A stretch of 64,000 bases of DNA from CAYMUL01 sp964393605 (GTDB lineage: Bacteria > Bacteroidota > Ignavibacteria > Ignavibacteriales > Ignavibacteriaceae). The position numbers and the translations under genes are program-made. The notes under the pieces were generated by a model. It did no database searches, had not been told where the DNA came from, and saw only the letters and a list, made by a program, of their open reading frames with translations. The DNA is taken from NCBI GenBank assembly GCA_964393605.1, contig CAYMUL010000013.1, forward strand, positions 1 through 64,000. The letters are read 5' to 3'. This document shows, one piece after another, positions 18,911-28,263 of this stretch (the stretch's first letter is position 1; each line of letters starts with the position of its first letter).

Positions 18911-19656
18911 TTAATCGACCTTTTAAATTCGTCAAGAATATTTTTTAGAACTTCGCCCGATTTGCCGCGGTACACTTCATTTGCGGCTCTGCTCAGTTCA
19001 GTTTCATCGGGATTAATTTCAACCACATATTTTCCCGAATCCACCGCTTCATAAGGAATATACGCGGCAGGAAAAACGATTGAAGAAGTTCCAACGGAAA
19101 AAAGAATATCGCACTCACGCGCGGCTTTTTCCGAATTTGAAAATTCAGTTGCAGGCAACATCTCTCCGAACCAAACAACATCGGGACGAATCAATCCGCC
19201 GCACTCACACTTCGGCGATGATTCTGATTTAGGAAAATCAACGAAGTCATATCGCTTCGAACAATCGACACAAAAATTTTTTTCGATATTACCGTGTAGT
19301 TCATAAATAATTTTACTGCCGGCGCGACGATGAAGATTATCAACATTTTGAGTTACGACGACGACTTCAAAATAATTTTGCAATTCGGAAATTACAAGAT
19401 GCCCGTTGTTCGGCATTGCCTTCTTCACATGCTCTCGTCTGAATTGATACCACTCCCAAACAAGTTGCGGATTCTTCATAAACGAATTAAAGTTGGCAAG
19501 TTCTTCCGGTTTAAATTTATTCCATATTCCATCTTCGCCTCGAAAAGTCGGAATGCCGCTTTCGGCAGAGATGCCCGCTCCGGTGAAGAATACAATCTTC
19601 TTTGCGCTCAAAAGTTTTTTAATCAAAATTTTTGATGGAGCGGGCACTGCAATCAC
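18907..19656 (-). CDS. cobB: NAD-dependent protein deacylase, class III sirtuin
   Basis: The 249-residue product has all sirtuin motifs: GAGIS at 26-30, ESGIPTFRG, TQNVDNLH at 102-109, catalytic His121, and zinc cysteines 129, 132, 150 and 152. WYQFRR at 69-74 contains the YxxR pair (Tyr70, Arg73) that marks class III sirtuins (SIRT5, E. coli CobB), which also remove succinyl or malonyl groups. It uses NAD+ and yields nicotinamide and O-acyl-ADP-ribose. The start is GTG at 19656, overlapping the upstream TGA; radA overlaps its own stop in turn. This placement suggests coupled translation. Confidence 0.93.
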   Translation of the reverse strand: MIAVPAPSKILIKKLLSAKKIVFFTGAGISAESGIPTFRGEDGIWNKFKPEELANFNSFMKNPQLVWEWYQFRREHVKKAMPNNGHLVISELQNYFEVVVVTQNVDNLHRRAGSKIIYELHGNIEKNFCVDCSKRYDFVDFPKSESSPKCECGGLIRPDVVWFGEMLPATEFSNSEKAARECDILFSVGTSSIVFPAAYIPYEAVDSGKYVVEINPDETELSRAANEVYRGKSGEVLKNILDEFKRSIN

Positions 19657-20426
19657 TTGTTCTTTATTTCAGAGAGAAGTTTTCTGCTCTGCGATAAAAA
19701 TCTTTCATCGTCTTCATCTTGCACAGGCATGTTTGGAATTTTGTATAACAATTCCTTTGCCTTTTGCCACTCTTCTTCCTCAACGTAAAGTTCGGCAAAA
19801 TCTAACGCGAACATCCTAAAGTTCGGACGCATCTCAACGGCTTTTTTATAATTCTTGATTGCAAGATCAATTTCACCCCAGCCCAAACCGAGCGGAAGCC
19901 GCACCAGATAAGGCTTCTCACAAACTTTTGCATGAGTTCGCCCAAGCACGTAATGCGTTGTGGAAATTATTTCGGTTCCGCCGTTGTTTAGTTTAATTGC
20001 TTTTTCCAAATCCTCTTTAACACTATTCACAATTCCGATAACGGAAAAAACACCTTTGAAAAGAGCGATTCTTCCGTTCGCAATTGCACGGCGCAAATAA
20101 GTAACCGATTTATCCGGCGCGAGTTTTACAGCTTTGTCGGCATACAAATATGAATCTTGATATTTTACAAGTTGTGCCTCTTTTTGTGCATCGGTGCTTG
20201 AAGGCATGTGTTCGCCAATATCAACAAGAGTACGACTTAAACGCCACAGCACTTCCCAATTGTTGGGAGAAAGTTTATCAGCCGCAAGAAATTTTTCAAG
20301 TGCTTTTTCATTGTTGAATTCTTTTGTTGCATGATGATCGCCTTGAGCAATCAGTTCATCAACGCTTTGCGAAAATATTGTGCAAGCAAAAAGTTGAAGA
20401 AAAAAAATTAAGTAATAGATTTTCAT
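19653..20426 (-). CDS. Secreted TPR-like protein
   Basis: The 257-residue product has a signal peptide (about 1-19, ending TIFS). At least three TPR-like helical repeats follow (EKALEKFLAADKLSPNNWEVLWRLSR, YADKAVKLAPDKSVTYLRRAIANGR, EIDLAIKNYKKAVEMRPNFRMFALDFAELY). The layout resembles RMDN-like TPR proteins found in Bacteroidota. TPRs mediate protein-protein contact; no partner is visible. It is the third gene of the kinase-to-RadA operon, 12 bp after the OB-HD gene, and shares a 4-bp overlap with the sirtuin. A periplasmic protein between cytoplasmic enzymes is odd for a functional operon and may only reflect gene packing. Confidence 0.75.
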   Translation of the reverse strand: MKIYYLIFFLQLFACTIFSQSVDELIAQGDHHATKEFNNEKALEKFLAADKLSPNNWEVLWRLSRTLVDIGEHMPSSTDAQKEAQLVKYQDSYLYADKAVKLAPDKSVTYLRRAIANGRIALFKGVFSVIGIVNSVKEDLEKAIKLNNGGTEIISTTHYVLGRTHAKVCEKPYLVRLPLGLGWGEIDLAIKNYKKAVEMRPNFRMFALDFAELYVEEEEWQKAKELLYKIPNMPVQDEDDERFLSQSRKLLSEIKNK

Positions 20427-20438
20427 TTACGCCTCGAT

Positions 20439-21431
20439 TTAATCAATTAAAGATTTGTTTTCATTTCTGTTTTCAGTAATAAAACTTGAGCGGTAAATCT
20501 CCGTAGAAATTAACGGAAGATATTTCGTCCAGTTTGAATCGGGTTGAAGCGAACTATTCAGTGCCGATTTGTATGCATTCGTTTGCGCGCTTAATTCATC
20601 GGCATGATAAAGAATAATTGCTTCGAGAGATTTCGGAACAACCGGAGAAGCATTCTCCAATTTTCCTTGGTGACTTAAAATCAAATGTAGAAGTTCGTTC
20701 TTCAATATTTCGGGAAAATTATTTATCTGCGCTGCCGCTTCAGCCACAATTGATGCGCCGATCATGATGTGCCCGAGAAGTTTTCCTTTTTCGGAATATT
20801 CGAATGCGGCAGAAAAATTCAACTCTTCGATTTTTCCGATGTCGTGCAAAAGCGCGCCTGCAATAACCAAATCACGATCAACCTCTGCGTGGAAAGTTGA
20901 AACGAGTTTGCAAATCTTCGCCATCTCGAGCGAGTGTTCAATCAAGCCGTGAAGATATGCGTGATGCCATGCTTTTCCCGCCGGCGCAGCTTTGTATTTC
21001 GAAAATATTTCTTCGCTAAAAATTAATTGCAAAAGTTTTTTTAAGAATTCATTTTTCAGTTCATCAATAAAAGAATGAAATTCAATTTCCATTTCTTTGA
21101 GAGAGCGTTTCGACTTCGGCAGAAAATCTTGCACACTAACCTCATCGGAAGGTTTCGGTAATTTATATTTCGAAATTTTAATTTGGAGAGAACCTTTGTA
21201 TTCTTCGACAGTTCCTTCGATATAAACTACTTCGCCTTGCTTAAAAATTTTTTGTGCCGGTTCGATGTTATCCCAAATATTTGCATTCATCGAAGTTGAT
21301 TCATCTCGTAATTCGATGAAGAGATAACTTTTATTTTGTTGGTAAGTTTTTACTTCAAGTTTTTGGACGAGGAGAAAATGTTCTAAACCTTCCCCTTTGG
21401 AAAATTGATTGAGCGGTTTTTGTGTTTTCAT
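20439..21431 (-). CDS. YhaM-like OB-fold/HD-domain 3'-5' exonuclease
   Basis: The 330-residue product has an N-terminal OB-fold nucleic-acid binding domain (about 14-90: FLLVQKLEVKTYQQNKSYL ... VYIEGTVEEYKG). A C-terminal HD phosphohydrolase domain has His161 and His166, the His196-Asp197 pair (ALLHDIGK), and later His/Asp residues such as YHAD. This is the arrangement of B. subtilis YhaM and CBF1, which degrade RNA and single-stranded DNA from the 3' end. It starts 1 bp after the histidine kinase gene's stop, so co-translation is likely. The symbol is left out because orthology is not certain. Confidence 0.82.
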   Translation of the reverse strand: MKTQKPLNQFSKGEGLEHFLLVQKLEVKTYQQNKSYLFIELRDESTSMNANIWDNIEPAQKIFKQGEVVYIEGTVEEYKGSLQIKISKYKLPKPSDEVSVQDFLPKSKRSLKEMEIEFHSFIDELKNEFLKKLLQLIFSEEIFSKYKAAPAGKAWHHAYLHGLIEHSLEMAKICKLVSTFHAEVDRDLVIAGALLHDIGKIEELNFSAAFEYSEKGKLLGHIMIGASIVAEAAAQINNFPEILKNELLHLILSHQGKLENASPVVPKSLEAIILYHADELSAQTNAYKSALNSSLQPDSNWTKYLPLISTEIYRSSFITENRNENKSLID

Positions 21432-21432
21432 A

Positions 21433-22905
21433 TCAAGTTAAAATTGCTTTAAGTTGTTTCGTGAACTCCTGTGCCTGCACAGGTTTTTTTATAATCGATC
21501 TTGCGCCGAGCAAGGAATATTTGAGAGAAATTTCTTCGTCAAGATTTTCCGCAAGCACAAAGAACGGAGTTTTAATTTTGCCGTCGCCTTTGCGCGTAGC
21601 TTCCATCAATTGGATTCCGTTCATCAAGGGCATATCATGACTTGTAATAATCAAGTTCGGATGTTTTTCGTTGATGACGCTGATTGCCTCAAATCCGTTT
21701 GCGGCGGTAAAGATGTTGAAATCAGGAAAGGAATCCTCAATCATTTCGATATAAAAATCAGAATCGTTTTGACTTTCCTCAACAATCAAAATTGTGTTGG
21801 AAGGAAGCGGAAGTGTGAGGTGAAATTCGCTCCCCTTTCCCTCTTCGGAATAAAACCAGATTTCTCCTTCATGTTTCGAAATGATTTCTTTAACAAGAGC
21901 CAAACCGAATCCGCTCCCCTTCTCTCCTTGCGTTCCGTCGGTCGAATATGTTTTTTCATTCGAGAATATTTTCGAGTGATTCTCTTTCGGAATTCCGATG
22001 CCGTTATCTTTAATTACAATTTCAATCTGTGTTTCGTTAAAAACTGCCGCACTGATTTCAATAGTACTTTTCTCAAACGAAAATTTAATTGCATTGCTCA
22101 GCAAGTTTGTAATGACTTGAGTTACCAATCTTTCATCCGCTTGCAAAAAAAGATTTTCGGCAACATCAACTTGAAAATCAATTTTCTTTCGAATTGCATT
22201 TCCCGTGAGCGCGCTGATACAATTATAAACAATGCCCTGAATGCGTATTCGTTGCGGTTCAATTTTCAGACTTCCCGTTTTTAGGCGCGACCAATCGAGT
22301 AAGTAAGTTATAAACTGAAGTTGACTTTGCGAAGCTTCGAAAATGTAATTCAGATATTCGTTTTTATCTTTTTGCTGTAGGTTCGGTTCGTTGAGAAGAA
22401 TTTCCGCGAAGCCGAGAATGCTTGTGAAGGGCGCACGCAAGTCGTGAGCTAATATATTTATAAATCTATCTTTCGCTTCAATGTTTTCACGAAGAAATTT
22501 TTCTTTTTCAACGAGTTCATTTTTTTCGATGACGAGGTCTGTTATCTCATAAACAAATCCGCATTTGGAAGTTACCGAACCCGATTTATCTTTTCTAAAT
22601 TCAACAGTTTCAACGACCGAAGCTAAATCGTCATCTTTTTTTACAATTCTAAAAATATGTTTTGCCGAAGATTTAGATTTTTTCGAATTCAGTTCGTTAT
22701 AAATTTTTAAAACAGCGGCAACATCATCTTTATGAATGATGCTTAAAAAACCTCCTGACATTTCAGAAAGTTCATCGGCGCTGTAACCGGAAATATTTTT
22801 TACGCCGCAGGAGAAAACTATTTTTTCCTTTTCGTCGTTTTTTTCTGTACACCAGAAAAAGCCGCGAAGACTCGCGGGTAATTGTGAATCAATATCTTTC
22901 AGAAT
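21433..22905 (-). CDS. PAS hybrid histidine kinase with degenerate receiver; probable ATT start
   Basis: The first ATG (22761) gives 442 residues, but a PAS domain clearly continues 48 codons upstream in frame (for example LRGFFWCTEKN and GYSADELSEM). That stretch has no ATG, GTG or TTG. An ATT at 22905 lies 5 bp after AAGGA and is the best start, giving about 490 residues. From the ATG numbering, the H-box is FINILAHDLRAPF with His106, followed by a HATPase region (NAIKFS, DNGIGI, GSGFGLALVK). The C-terminal receiver (about 322-442) has Ser where the phosphoacceptor Asp should be (IITSHDMP) and Glu-Glu instead of the acidic Asp pair, so it is probably not phosphorylated. It heads the operon ending in radA. 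Confidence 0.8.
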   Translation of the reverse strand: MLKDIDSQLPASLRGFFWCTEKNDEKEKIVFSCGVKNISGYSADELSEMSGGFLSIIHKDDVAAVLKIYNELNSKKSKSSAKHIFRIVKKDDDLASVVETVEFRKDKSGSVTSKCGFVYEITDLVIEKNELVEKEKFLRENIEAKDRFINILAHDLRAPFTSILGFAEILLNEPNLQQKDKNEYLNYIFEASQSQLQFITYLLDWSRLKTGSLKIEPQRIRIQGIVYNCISALTGNAIRKKIDFQVDVAENLFLQADERLVTQVITNLLSNAIKFSFEKSTIEISAAVFNETQIEIVIKDNGIGIPKENHSKIFSNEKTYSTDGTQGEKGSGFGLALVKEIISKHEGEIWFYSEEGKGSEFHLTLPLPSNTILIVEESQNDSDFYIEMIEDSFPDFNIFTAANGFEAISVINEKHPNLIITSHDMPLMNGIQLMEATRKGDGKIKTPFFVLAENLDEEISLKYSLLGARSIIKKPVQAQEFTKQLKAILT

Positions 22906-22998
22906 GAAAATCCTTATTTATACTACAATAAAATATAAGAAACTTTAAGAAATTAGTTTTGAAAATACAATGAGTTTTGACCTAAGGAAAATGTAAAG

Positions 22999-25290
22999 AT
23001 GAATTTTAGAAAAAATATTTTTCGTGCGCTTGTTTTTATGATGTTGGCAAACGTTTTAACGGTAGCGGAGGAAAATAACGGAACGATCACCGGGAAAGTT
23101 TTAAATGCACAAACAAAATCGGCTGTCCCTTTTGCAAACATACTTGTAATGAATACAAATTTCGGTTCAGCAACCGATATTGACGGAAATTTTCGAATTA
23201 CGAATCTCCCCCCGAATATTTATCAAGTTAGAATTTCTGCAATCGGTTATAAAAGTATAGTTAAAACCGATGTGATGGTTACGAATACTTCTCCGACTTT
23301 TTTAGAAATATCATTAATGGAAGAAGTGATTGAACTTGAAGGCGTAACCGTTGAAGCCGGATACTTTAAACAAAGCAATATTGAATTGAGCAGCGTTCGA
23401 TATTTTAATTATGAAGAAATTCGCCGTGCGCCGGGAGGATTTGAAGATGTCGTCAGAGCCTTGTCAGTATTGCCCGGCGTGGCTCAAGCCGATGCCGGAA
23501 GAAATGATTTAATTGTTCGCGGCGGCGCTCCTTCCGAAAATTTATTTTTGATTGACGGTATCGAAGTTCCAAACATAAATCACTTTGGAACACAAGGCGC
23601 AACCGGCGGACCGCTTTCTTTTATCAATCTCGATTATGTTTCCGAAACTTCTTTTTCAACGGGAGGATTTTCATCTGCATACGGCGACAAACTCTCTTCA
23701 GTTTTGAGCATTAAATTGCGCGAAGGAAGAGATGATCGTTTGGGCGGGAAGGCGGTTATTTCTGCTTCCCAATTCGGTTTGAATGTTGAAGGTCCGCTTT
23801 CTTCAAAATCCAATTTTCTTTTTTCGGCAAGAAGAAGTTATCTCGATTTTATTTTTAAAGCGGCGGGATTTTCCTTCGTCCCGGAATATTATGATTTTCT
23901 CACGAAGTTTGCGTATGAGTTCGATGCAAAAAATAAATTAACTTTTATGCTCATTACTGCACTCGATAATGTGAAATTTTTTAACGATACCGACGATAAA
24001 AAATTTGATAATTCAAGAATCCTCGGTAGCGACCAAACGCAGTACGTTACAGGGCTTTCGTTCAGGCATTTGTATCAAGATGGTTTTTATACATTTACTT
24101 TGAGCAGAAATTTTGTTGACTATTTTACGGTTCAACGCGATTCTCTTTTGAATCCTCTTTTTCTTAACGAATCTATCGAAGCTGAAAATAAATTGAAGTT
24201 CGAAAATATCTTTAAGCCAAACAAGACCGACGAATTATCGATGGGGGCGACGCTGAGTTTAATTCAATTCGATGCAAACATTTTGTTTCCACCTTTTGCA
24301 ACTTCGTTCGGAGAAATTTTGCCGGTGAACAACTTGAGCACCGAAAATTATTTTTATAAATCTTCGCTATTCTTCAATTACAATTCAATGTGGGGAAACC
24401 GTGTAATTTCAAATGCCGGTGCGAGATTAGATTACTTCGATGCAATAAAAAATAAATTTACTATTTCGCCTCGAGTTTCTCTCTCATATTTTTTAAGCGC
24501 GGAACTCTCTCTTAATTTTAGCGCGGGACTTTATCATCAATTTCCTTCATACATCTGGTTGGCAGGCGATAAACAAAATAAAGATCTAAAAGCCATTCGT
24601 GTTGATCAATATATTTTAGGAACGGATTATCAACTTAGAAATGATACGCAAATGAAAATTGAATTTTACTTCAAAGATTATTCGAATTATCCTGCGAGCG
24701 AGTTGCGACCCTACTTGCTTCTTGCAAATACCGGCGCGGGTTTCTCCGGCTCCGAAGAAAATTTTTCCCAGTTCGGACTTGAGCCTTTAACTGGCGGAGG
24801 CACAGGATTCGCGCGCGGTGTTGAATTTTCATTACAGAAAAAACTTTCCGATGTTCCTGTTTATGGAATATTCAGTTTGACTTTGAATGAAACAAAATTC
24901 ACGGCACTCGATGGCGTTGAACGTTTCGGTTCTTACGATCAAAGATTAATTCTAAATCTTAGCGGCGGATATAAATTCGATGAGAATTGGGAAGTAAGTA
25001 TGAAATTCCGTTTCGCCACGGGAAGACCGATCACACCTTTTAACGCAGACGGAACGCAGAGCGTAGCAAATTATCTTTCCGAAAGATTGCCCAACCCGAA
25101 CAGTCTTGATTTGCGCGTTGATAAATTTTGGTTCTTCGATAACTTCACATTGATAACTTATCTCGATCTACAAAATATTTATGCGAGTAATAATATTAAC
25201 GCTTACAGATTCAACAATCGTACAAAAAAAATTGAAGAGAATAATTCGATTGGAATTTTGCCGACGATTGGCGTTAGTTTGGAGTTTTAA
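22999..25290 (+). CDS. TonB-dependent receptor with carboxypeptidase-like domain
   Basis: The 763-residue product has a signal peptide (about 1-23). A CarboxypepD_reg-like domain follows (about 27-110: TITGKVLNAQTKSAVPFANILV ... SAIGYKS), then a plug domain (about 130-235, VRGGAPSENLFLIDGIEVPN). A 22-strand-type outer-membrane barrel ends at GILPTIGVSLEF. Such receptors use TonB-ExbBD energy to import bulky ligands. No SusD-like partner follows, so glycan uptake is not implied. The promoter region is shared with the divergent histidine kinase (22906-22998). Ligand unknown. Confidence 0.9.
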   Translation: MNFRKNIFRALVFMMLANVLTVAEENNGTITGKVLNAQTKSAVPFANILVMNTNFGSATDIDGNFRITNLPPNIYQVRISAIGYKSIVKTDVMVTNTSPTFLEISLMEEVIELEGVTVEAGYFKQSNIELSSVRYFNYEEIRRAPGGFEDVVRALSVLPGVAQADAGRNDLIVRGGAPSENLFLIDGIEVPNINHFGTQGATGGPLSFINLDYVSETSFSTGGFSSAYGDKLSSVLSIKLREGRDDRLGGKAVISASQFGLNVEGPLSSKSNFLFSARRSYLDFIFKAAGFSFVPEYYDFLTKFAYEFDAKNKLTFMLITALDNVKFFNDTDDKKFDNSRILGSDQTQYVTGLSFRHLYQDGFYTFTLSRNFVDYFTVQRDSLLNPLFLNESIEAENKLKFENIFKPNKTDELSMGATLSLIQFDANILFPPFATSFGEILPVNNLSTENYFYKSSLFFNYNSMWGNRVISNAGARLDYFDAIKNKFTISPRVSLSYFLSAELSLNFSAGLYHQFPSYIWLAGDKQNKDLKAIRVDQYILGTDYQLRNDTQMKIEFYFKDYSNYPASELRPYLLLANTGAGFSGSEENFSQFGLEPLTGGGTGFARGVEFSLQKKLSDVPVYGIFSLTLNETKFTALDGVERFGSYDQRLILNLSGGYKFDENWEVSMKFRFATGRPITPFNADGTQSVANYLSERLPNPNSLDLRVDKFWFFDNFTLITYLDLQNIYASNNINAYRFNNRTKKIEENNSIGILPTIGVSLEF

Positions 25291-25307
25291 TTTCGTGCAG
25301 AAAATAA

Positions 25308-26006
25308 TTACGGCGTAACAGCACTAAAAGTTAAAAGCACTCCAAAGTGAAATGAAATTAAATCTGTTTTAGATTTTGAAACTTCATATTCAATTCCGTT
25401 GGTTGTTACTTTTATCGAACCGCTTTTAAGATATTCTGCTTCAGTTCCCCGCATGTAACGAATTTTGCAATCAAGATAGAGATTGGCTGAGTTCACAGCG
25501 GGTTCATCTATTGAATCGAGTAATTTATAAAGTAATCCGGCGCCACCACCATAGCTCCACGCAAAATCGTAGAAATCAACTTCACTACCAATCTCTTCAT
25601 CAGACCACGTTGAGACTTCCGTGTTAGTCCATAAATAACTACCTCCGAACAGCAACTCTGCATAGGGTTTAATATCTCCTTTGAAGGGATCGATTTTGAA
25701 AAGTGTGTGAAGTTTTAAAATATTATTTTTTCTCGTAACGTCAACGGAGATGTTTGAATAAACGGAGCTGAAAGGTTCAACGGAAGATTCGTAACCATAA
25801 ATCAGATAGCTCATTTCAACGCCGAAAGAAAAAGGAAGTTCTTTCGATGGCGACCAGAATGTAACATCTACGCTACCGCCGAAGCCCACTGAATTAAGGT
25901 GTTGTTTAAATTCTCCGCTCGGAAATGCTAACTTTAAATTCAATCCGACAGATTGCGAAGAGAGTATCGATGTTGCAGTAATTAAAAGCAAAAATAATTT
26001 TTTCAT
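25308..26006 (-). CDS. Outer-membrane beta-barrel protein
   Basis: The product, about 232 residues from the chosen start, has a signal peptide (MKKLFLLLITATSILSSQS). Eight or so beta strands follow, with the pattern of a small outer-membrane barrel (VGFGGSVDVTFWSP, PYAELLFGGSYLW, WSYGGGAGLLYKL, SFHFGVLLTFS). The ATG at 26006 is preferred over the one at 26054 because it gives a normal signal peptide. It is convergent with the TonB receptor, 17 bp apart, so the two genes may share a terminator region. No motif names its function. Confidence 0.65.
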   Translation of the reverse strand: MKKLFLLLITATSILSSQSVGLNLKLAFPSGEFKQHLNSVGFGGSVDVTFWSPSKELPFSFGVEMSYLIYGYESSVEPFSSVYSNISVDVTRKNNILKLHTLFKIDPFKGDIKPYAELLFGGSYLWTNTEVSTWSDEEIGSEVDFYDFAWSYGGGAGLLYKLLDSIDEPAVNSANLYLDCKIRYMRGTEAEYLKSGSIKVTTNGIEYEVSKSKTDLISFHFGVLLTFSAVTP

Positions 26007-26139
26007 AACATTCAATTTTTTCACTACAAAAGTAGAATTAATTCTGTTCATCATAAAACCAAATTAATGAATAGTGAATTGAAATTATTTTTAAGATTTT
26101 AGAGGAGTTATTGAACAATTTTAGTTGAGAAATATAATT

Positions 26140-28263
26140 ATGAAAATTTTTATCATCCTCTTTATAACATCGATTAACTTCTTTGCACAGCAACTGAATT
26201 TTCCGCAAGATACTTTAGCATATGACGATTTGTTCAACAACCGTCAATTCACCGCGATTGATACAGATGGAAAATTACATGCAGTTTATTCGGCTTCACA
26301 AGGAACGAACAGCGCAAGCCGCGAAATTTTTTATTTGAAAGAAAGTTCCGGCGGAACGTTCTCGAAAATAAATCTCTCTAACAATTCCGTTGACGATAAT
26401 TATCCTACTTTATCTTTATTGAACGGTGAAATTTCGTGCGTCGGTTTTCTCGGAAGAGATGCCGCTAATCTTTTTCAAGTCCAGTATACTGATAACATTC
26501 ACGGCAATTTTATGCAACCGGTTTTTATAACTTCCGGCGGATTGAATAAAGCTACACCTTACACTAAAGTCGGTCCCGATAGTATTGTCCATTTTGTATT
26601 CTTTACTTACACAACGGGACAGGATTATGTTTATTACACAAAATATTTTATAAAAGATTCGATGATGCAACTAACTCCGACTACCTTGACTGACGCAGAA
26701 ACCGGCGGAGATTTTGATGCCGCTCTTGACGTCGATAATAACGGGCATGTTCACATTGTTGTTAAAAGCGGAAGTGCTTTCGGCGGCGCGCTAAAATATT
26801 ACAACGATATTAACGGACTGCAACAAATTACTACTACGGCCACGGGAAATGTTGTTCAACCCAAAATAGTTGTTGATAAAAATAATTTCGTTCACATCAT
26901 TTACAGATCGGAAACGGATACGCGGCTTTATTACATCAATAATTTATCGGGAACGTTCTCCGCGCCGATTCCGATAACTCCGCCTGGACAAAGACCATCA
27001 GGTTATCAAAATTTTTCTATCGATGACTCAGGAAATATTTTTGTGATTTATCAATCGAGCGCATCAACATCGGGAAAAGGTTGGTATCTCGTTTCGGCAA
27101 AGAACGGGCAATTCTCCGATTCACTTCTCGTTTATGATTTTCCTGCCGGATATGTAACAAGAAATTCTTCAACAGTTTCATCGCGCGGTAACGGCGAAAT
27201 TGTAGTTACATATTCTCCCGGCGCGGTTCGCAACTCACTAACTATCTGCGATATTTTTATGAAGCGAGGTTTTCTTTTCGGAAATAGAATTATTTCTTCT
27301 TCAACAAATTCAGTTGATTTTGGAAACGTACTTGTTGGCGGTATGAGAATAGATAGCATATTTGTTCACAATAGCGGAAGTGATACACTTAAAATTGATT
27401 CGCTCCTCATGAGCGATTTAGTTTTCACGAACACAATTACACCTATAGTAATTAACACCATTATTCCGCCGAATGATTCAACTATAATTCCGGTATTCTT
27501 CACGCCCGACACGGCTAAAAGTTATTCGGGATTTATGAAAATATTTTCAAACGCAACGAATGTAAATCCTGTAACGATTAATTTGACGGGCAACGGAATC
27601 GGCGCGGCAAATCTTTCTGTGGATAGAGATACAATCATTTTAAATTCTTCAAATCTTTGGTCAGATAGTTTGATTGTGAGTAACATCGGGCAACTTCCGC
27701 TGACGGTTGATTCTATTACTTCATCTGTGCAACCTTTATATCAGAACTTGTTCCATATTTTGCCTTCGAATTTTATTTTAGTTCCTCAAAATTCTATTGC
27801 AGTGAAAATTTATTTCAACATTCCTGTGTTTGAATTGCAAAGTGATTTCGCTGATTCAATTTTGATCTATTCTAATGATGCAACGCAAAGCGTAAAAAAA
27901 ATTATTTTGTTGTATGATTCCATTCCGATGAATGCTTCGGAAGAAAAAATATTAACAACAGATTTCCGGTTGCACCAAAACTATCCGAATCCATTTAATC
28001 CGTCAACTAAAATAAAATATTCAGTACCCAATGTAGAGACGGGGCATCCCGACAAGTCGGGACAAGTTGCCCCGTCTCTACAAGTGTCGTTAAAGGTATT
28101 TGACATACTTGGCAATGAAGTTGCAACTCTTGTGAATGCAGAAAAACCTGCCGGCGAGTATGAAGTTGAATTTGATGCCGCATCGCTCTCCAGTGGAATT
28201 TATATCTGCAGTCTCATGATTGGAGAAAATTCCGCTGCCTACAAAATGGTATTGATGAAGTAA
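26140..28263 (+). CDS. T9SS-exported protein with choice-of-anchor D-like repeats
   Basis: The product, about 707 residues from ATG 26140, has the signal peptide MKIFIILFITSINFFAQ. An earlier in-frame TTG at 26125 is less likely. Residues about 30-380 form a repeated beta-propeller-like region (DNNGHVHIVV, DKNNFVHIIYRS, DDSGNIFVIYQS). Two Ig-like ASPM/Hydin-type (choice-of-anchor D) units follow (VDFGNVLVGGMRIDSIFVHNSG ...). The C-terminal T9SS signal begins NYPNPFNPSTKIKYSVP. Directly after it a 49-bp palindrome (28033-28081) is read through in frame as VETGHPDKSGQVAPSLQ before the signal resumes with VSLKVFDILG. The role is probably surface or extracellular; ligand unknown. Confidence 0.8.
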   Translation: MKIFIILFITSINFFAQQLNFPQDTLAYDDLFNNRQFTAIDTDGKLHAVYSASQGTNSASREIFYLKESSGGTFSKINLSNNSVDDNYPTLSLLNGEISCVGFLGRDAANLFQVQYTDNIHGNFMQPVFITSGGLNKATPYTKVGPDSIVHFVFFTYTTGQDYVYYTKYFIKDSMMQLTPTTLTDAETGGDFDAALDVDNNGHVHIVVKSGSAFGGALKYYNDINGLQQITTTATGNVVQPKIVVDKNNFVHIIYRSETDTRLYYINNLSGTFSAPIPITPPGQRPSGYQNFSIDDSGNIFVIYQSSASTSGKGWYLVSAKNGQFSDSLLVYDFPAGYVTRNSSTVSSRGNGEIVVTYSPGAVRNSLTICDIFMKRGFLFGNRIISSSTNSVDFGNVLVGGMRIDSIFVHNSGSDTLKIDSLLMSDLVFTNTITPIVINTIIPPNDSTIIPVFFTPDTAKSYSGFMKIFSNATNVNPVTINLTGNGIGAANLSVDRDTIILNSSNLWSDSLIVSNIGQLPLTVDSITSSVQPLYQNLFHILPSNFILVPQNSIAVKIYFNIPVFELQSDFADSILIYSNDATQSVKKIILLYDSIPMNASEEKILTTDFRLHQNYPNPFNPSTKIKYSVPNVETGHPDKSGQVAPSLQVSLKVFDILGNEVATLVNAEKPAGEYEVEFDAASLSSGIYICSLMIGENSAAYKMVLMK
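28033..28081. repeat. In-frame palindromic element in T9SS tail, copy 1
   Basis: This 49-bp element has a perfect outer 14-bp inverted repeat (GTAGAGACGGGGCA / TGCCCCGTCTCTAC). It encloses a perfect 7-bp inner hairpin (TCCCGAC / GTCGGGA) and a 5-nt CAAGT asymmetry. It is translated in frame within the sorting domain. Homologous copies are at 31123 and 32587; the matching position in the gene at 548-3424 lacks it. Confidence 0.9.

Noticed and set aside
21454..22284. 276-codon open frame on the plus strand
   Set aside because: It lies wholly opposite the histidine kinase, has Cys/Phe-rich composition and no domain; it is a shadow of the minus-strand gene.
28033..28081. Palindrome interpreted as a transcription terminator
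   Set aside because: It lies inside the coding sequence about 180 bp before the stop, has no U-tract, and is read through in frame in three genes.
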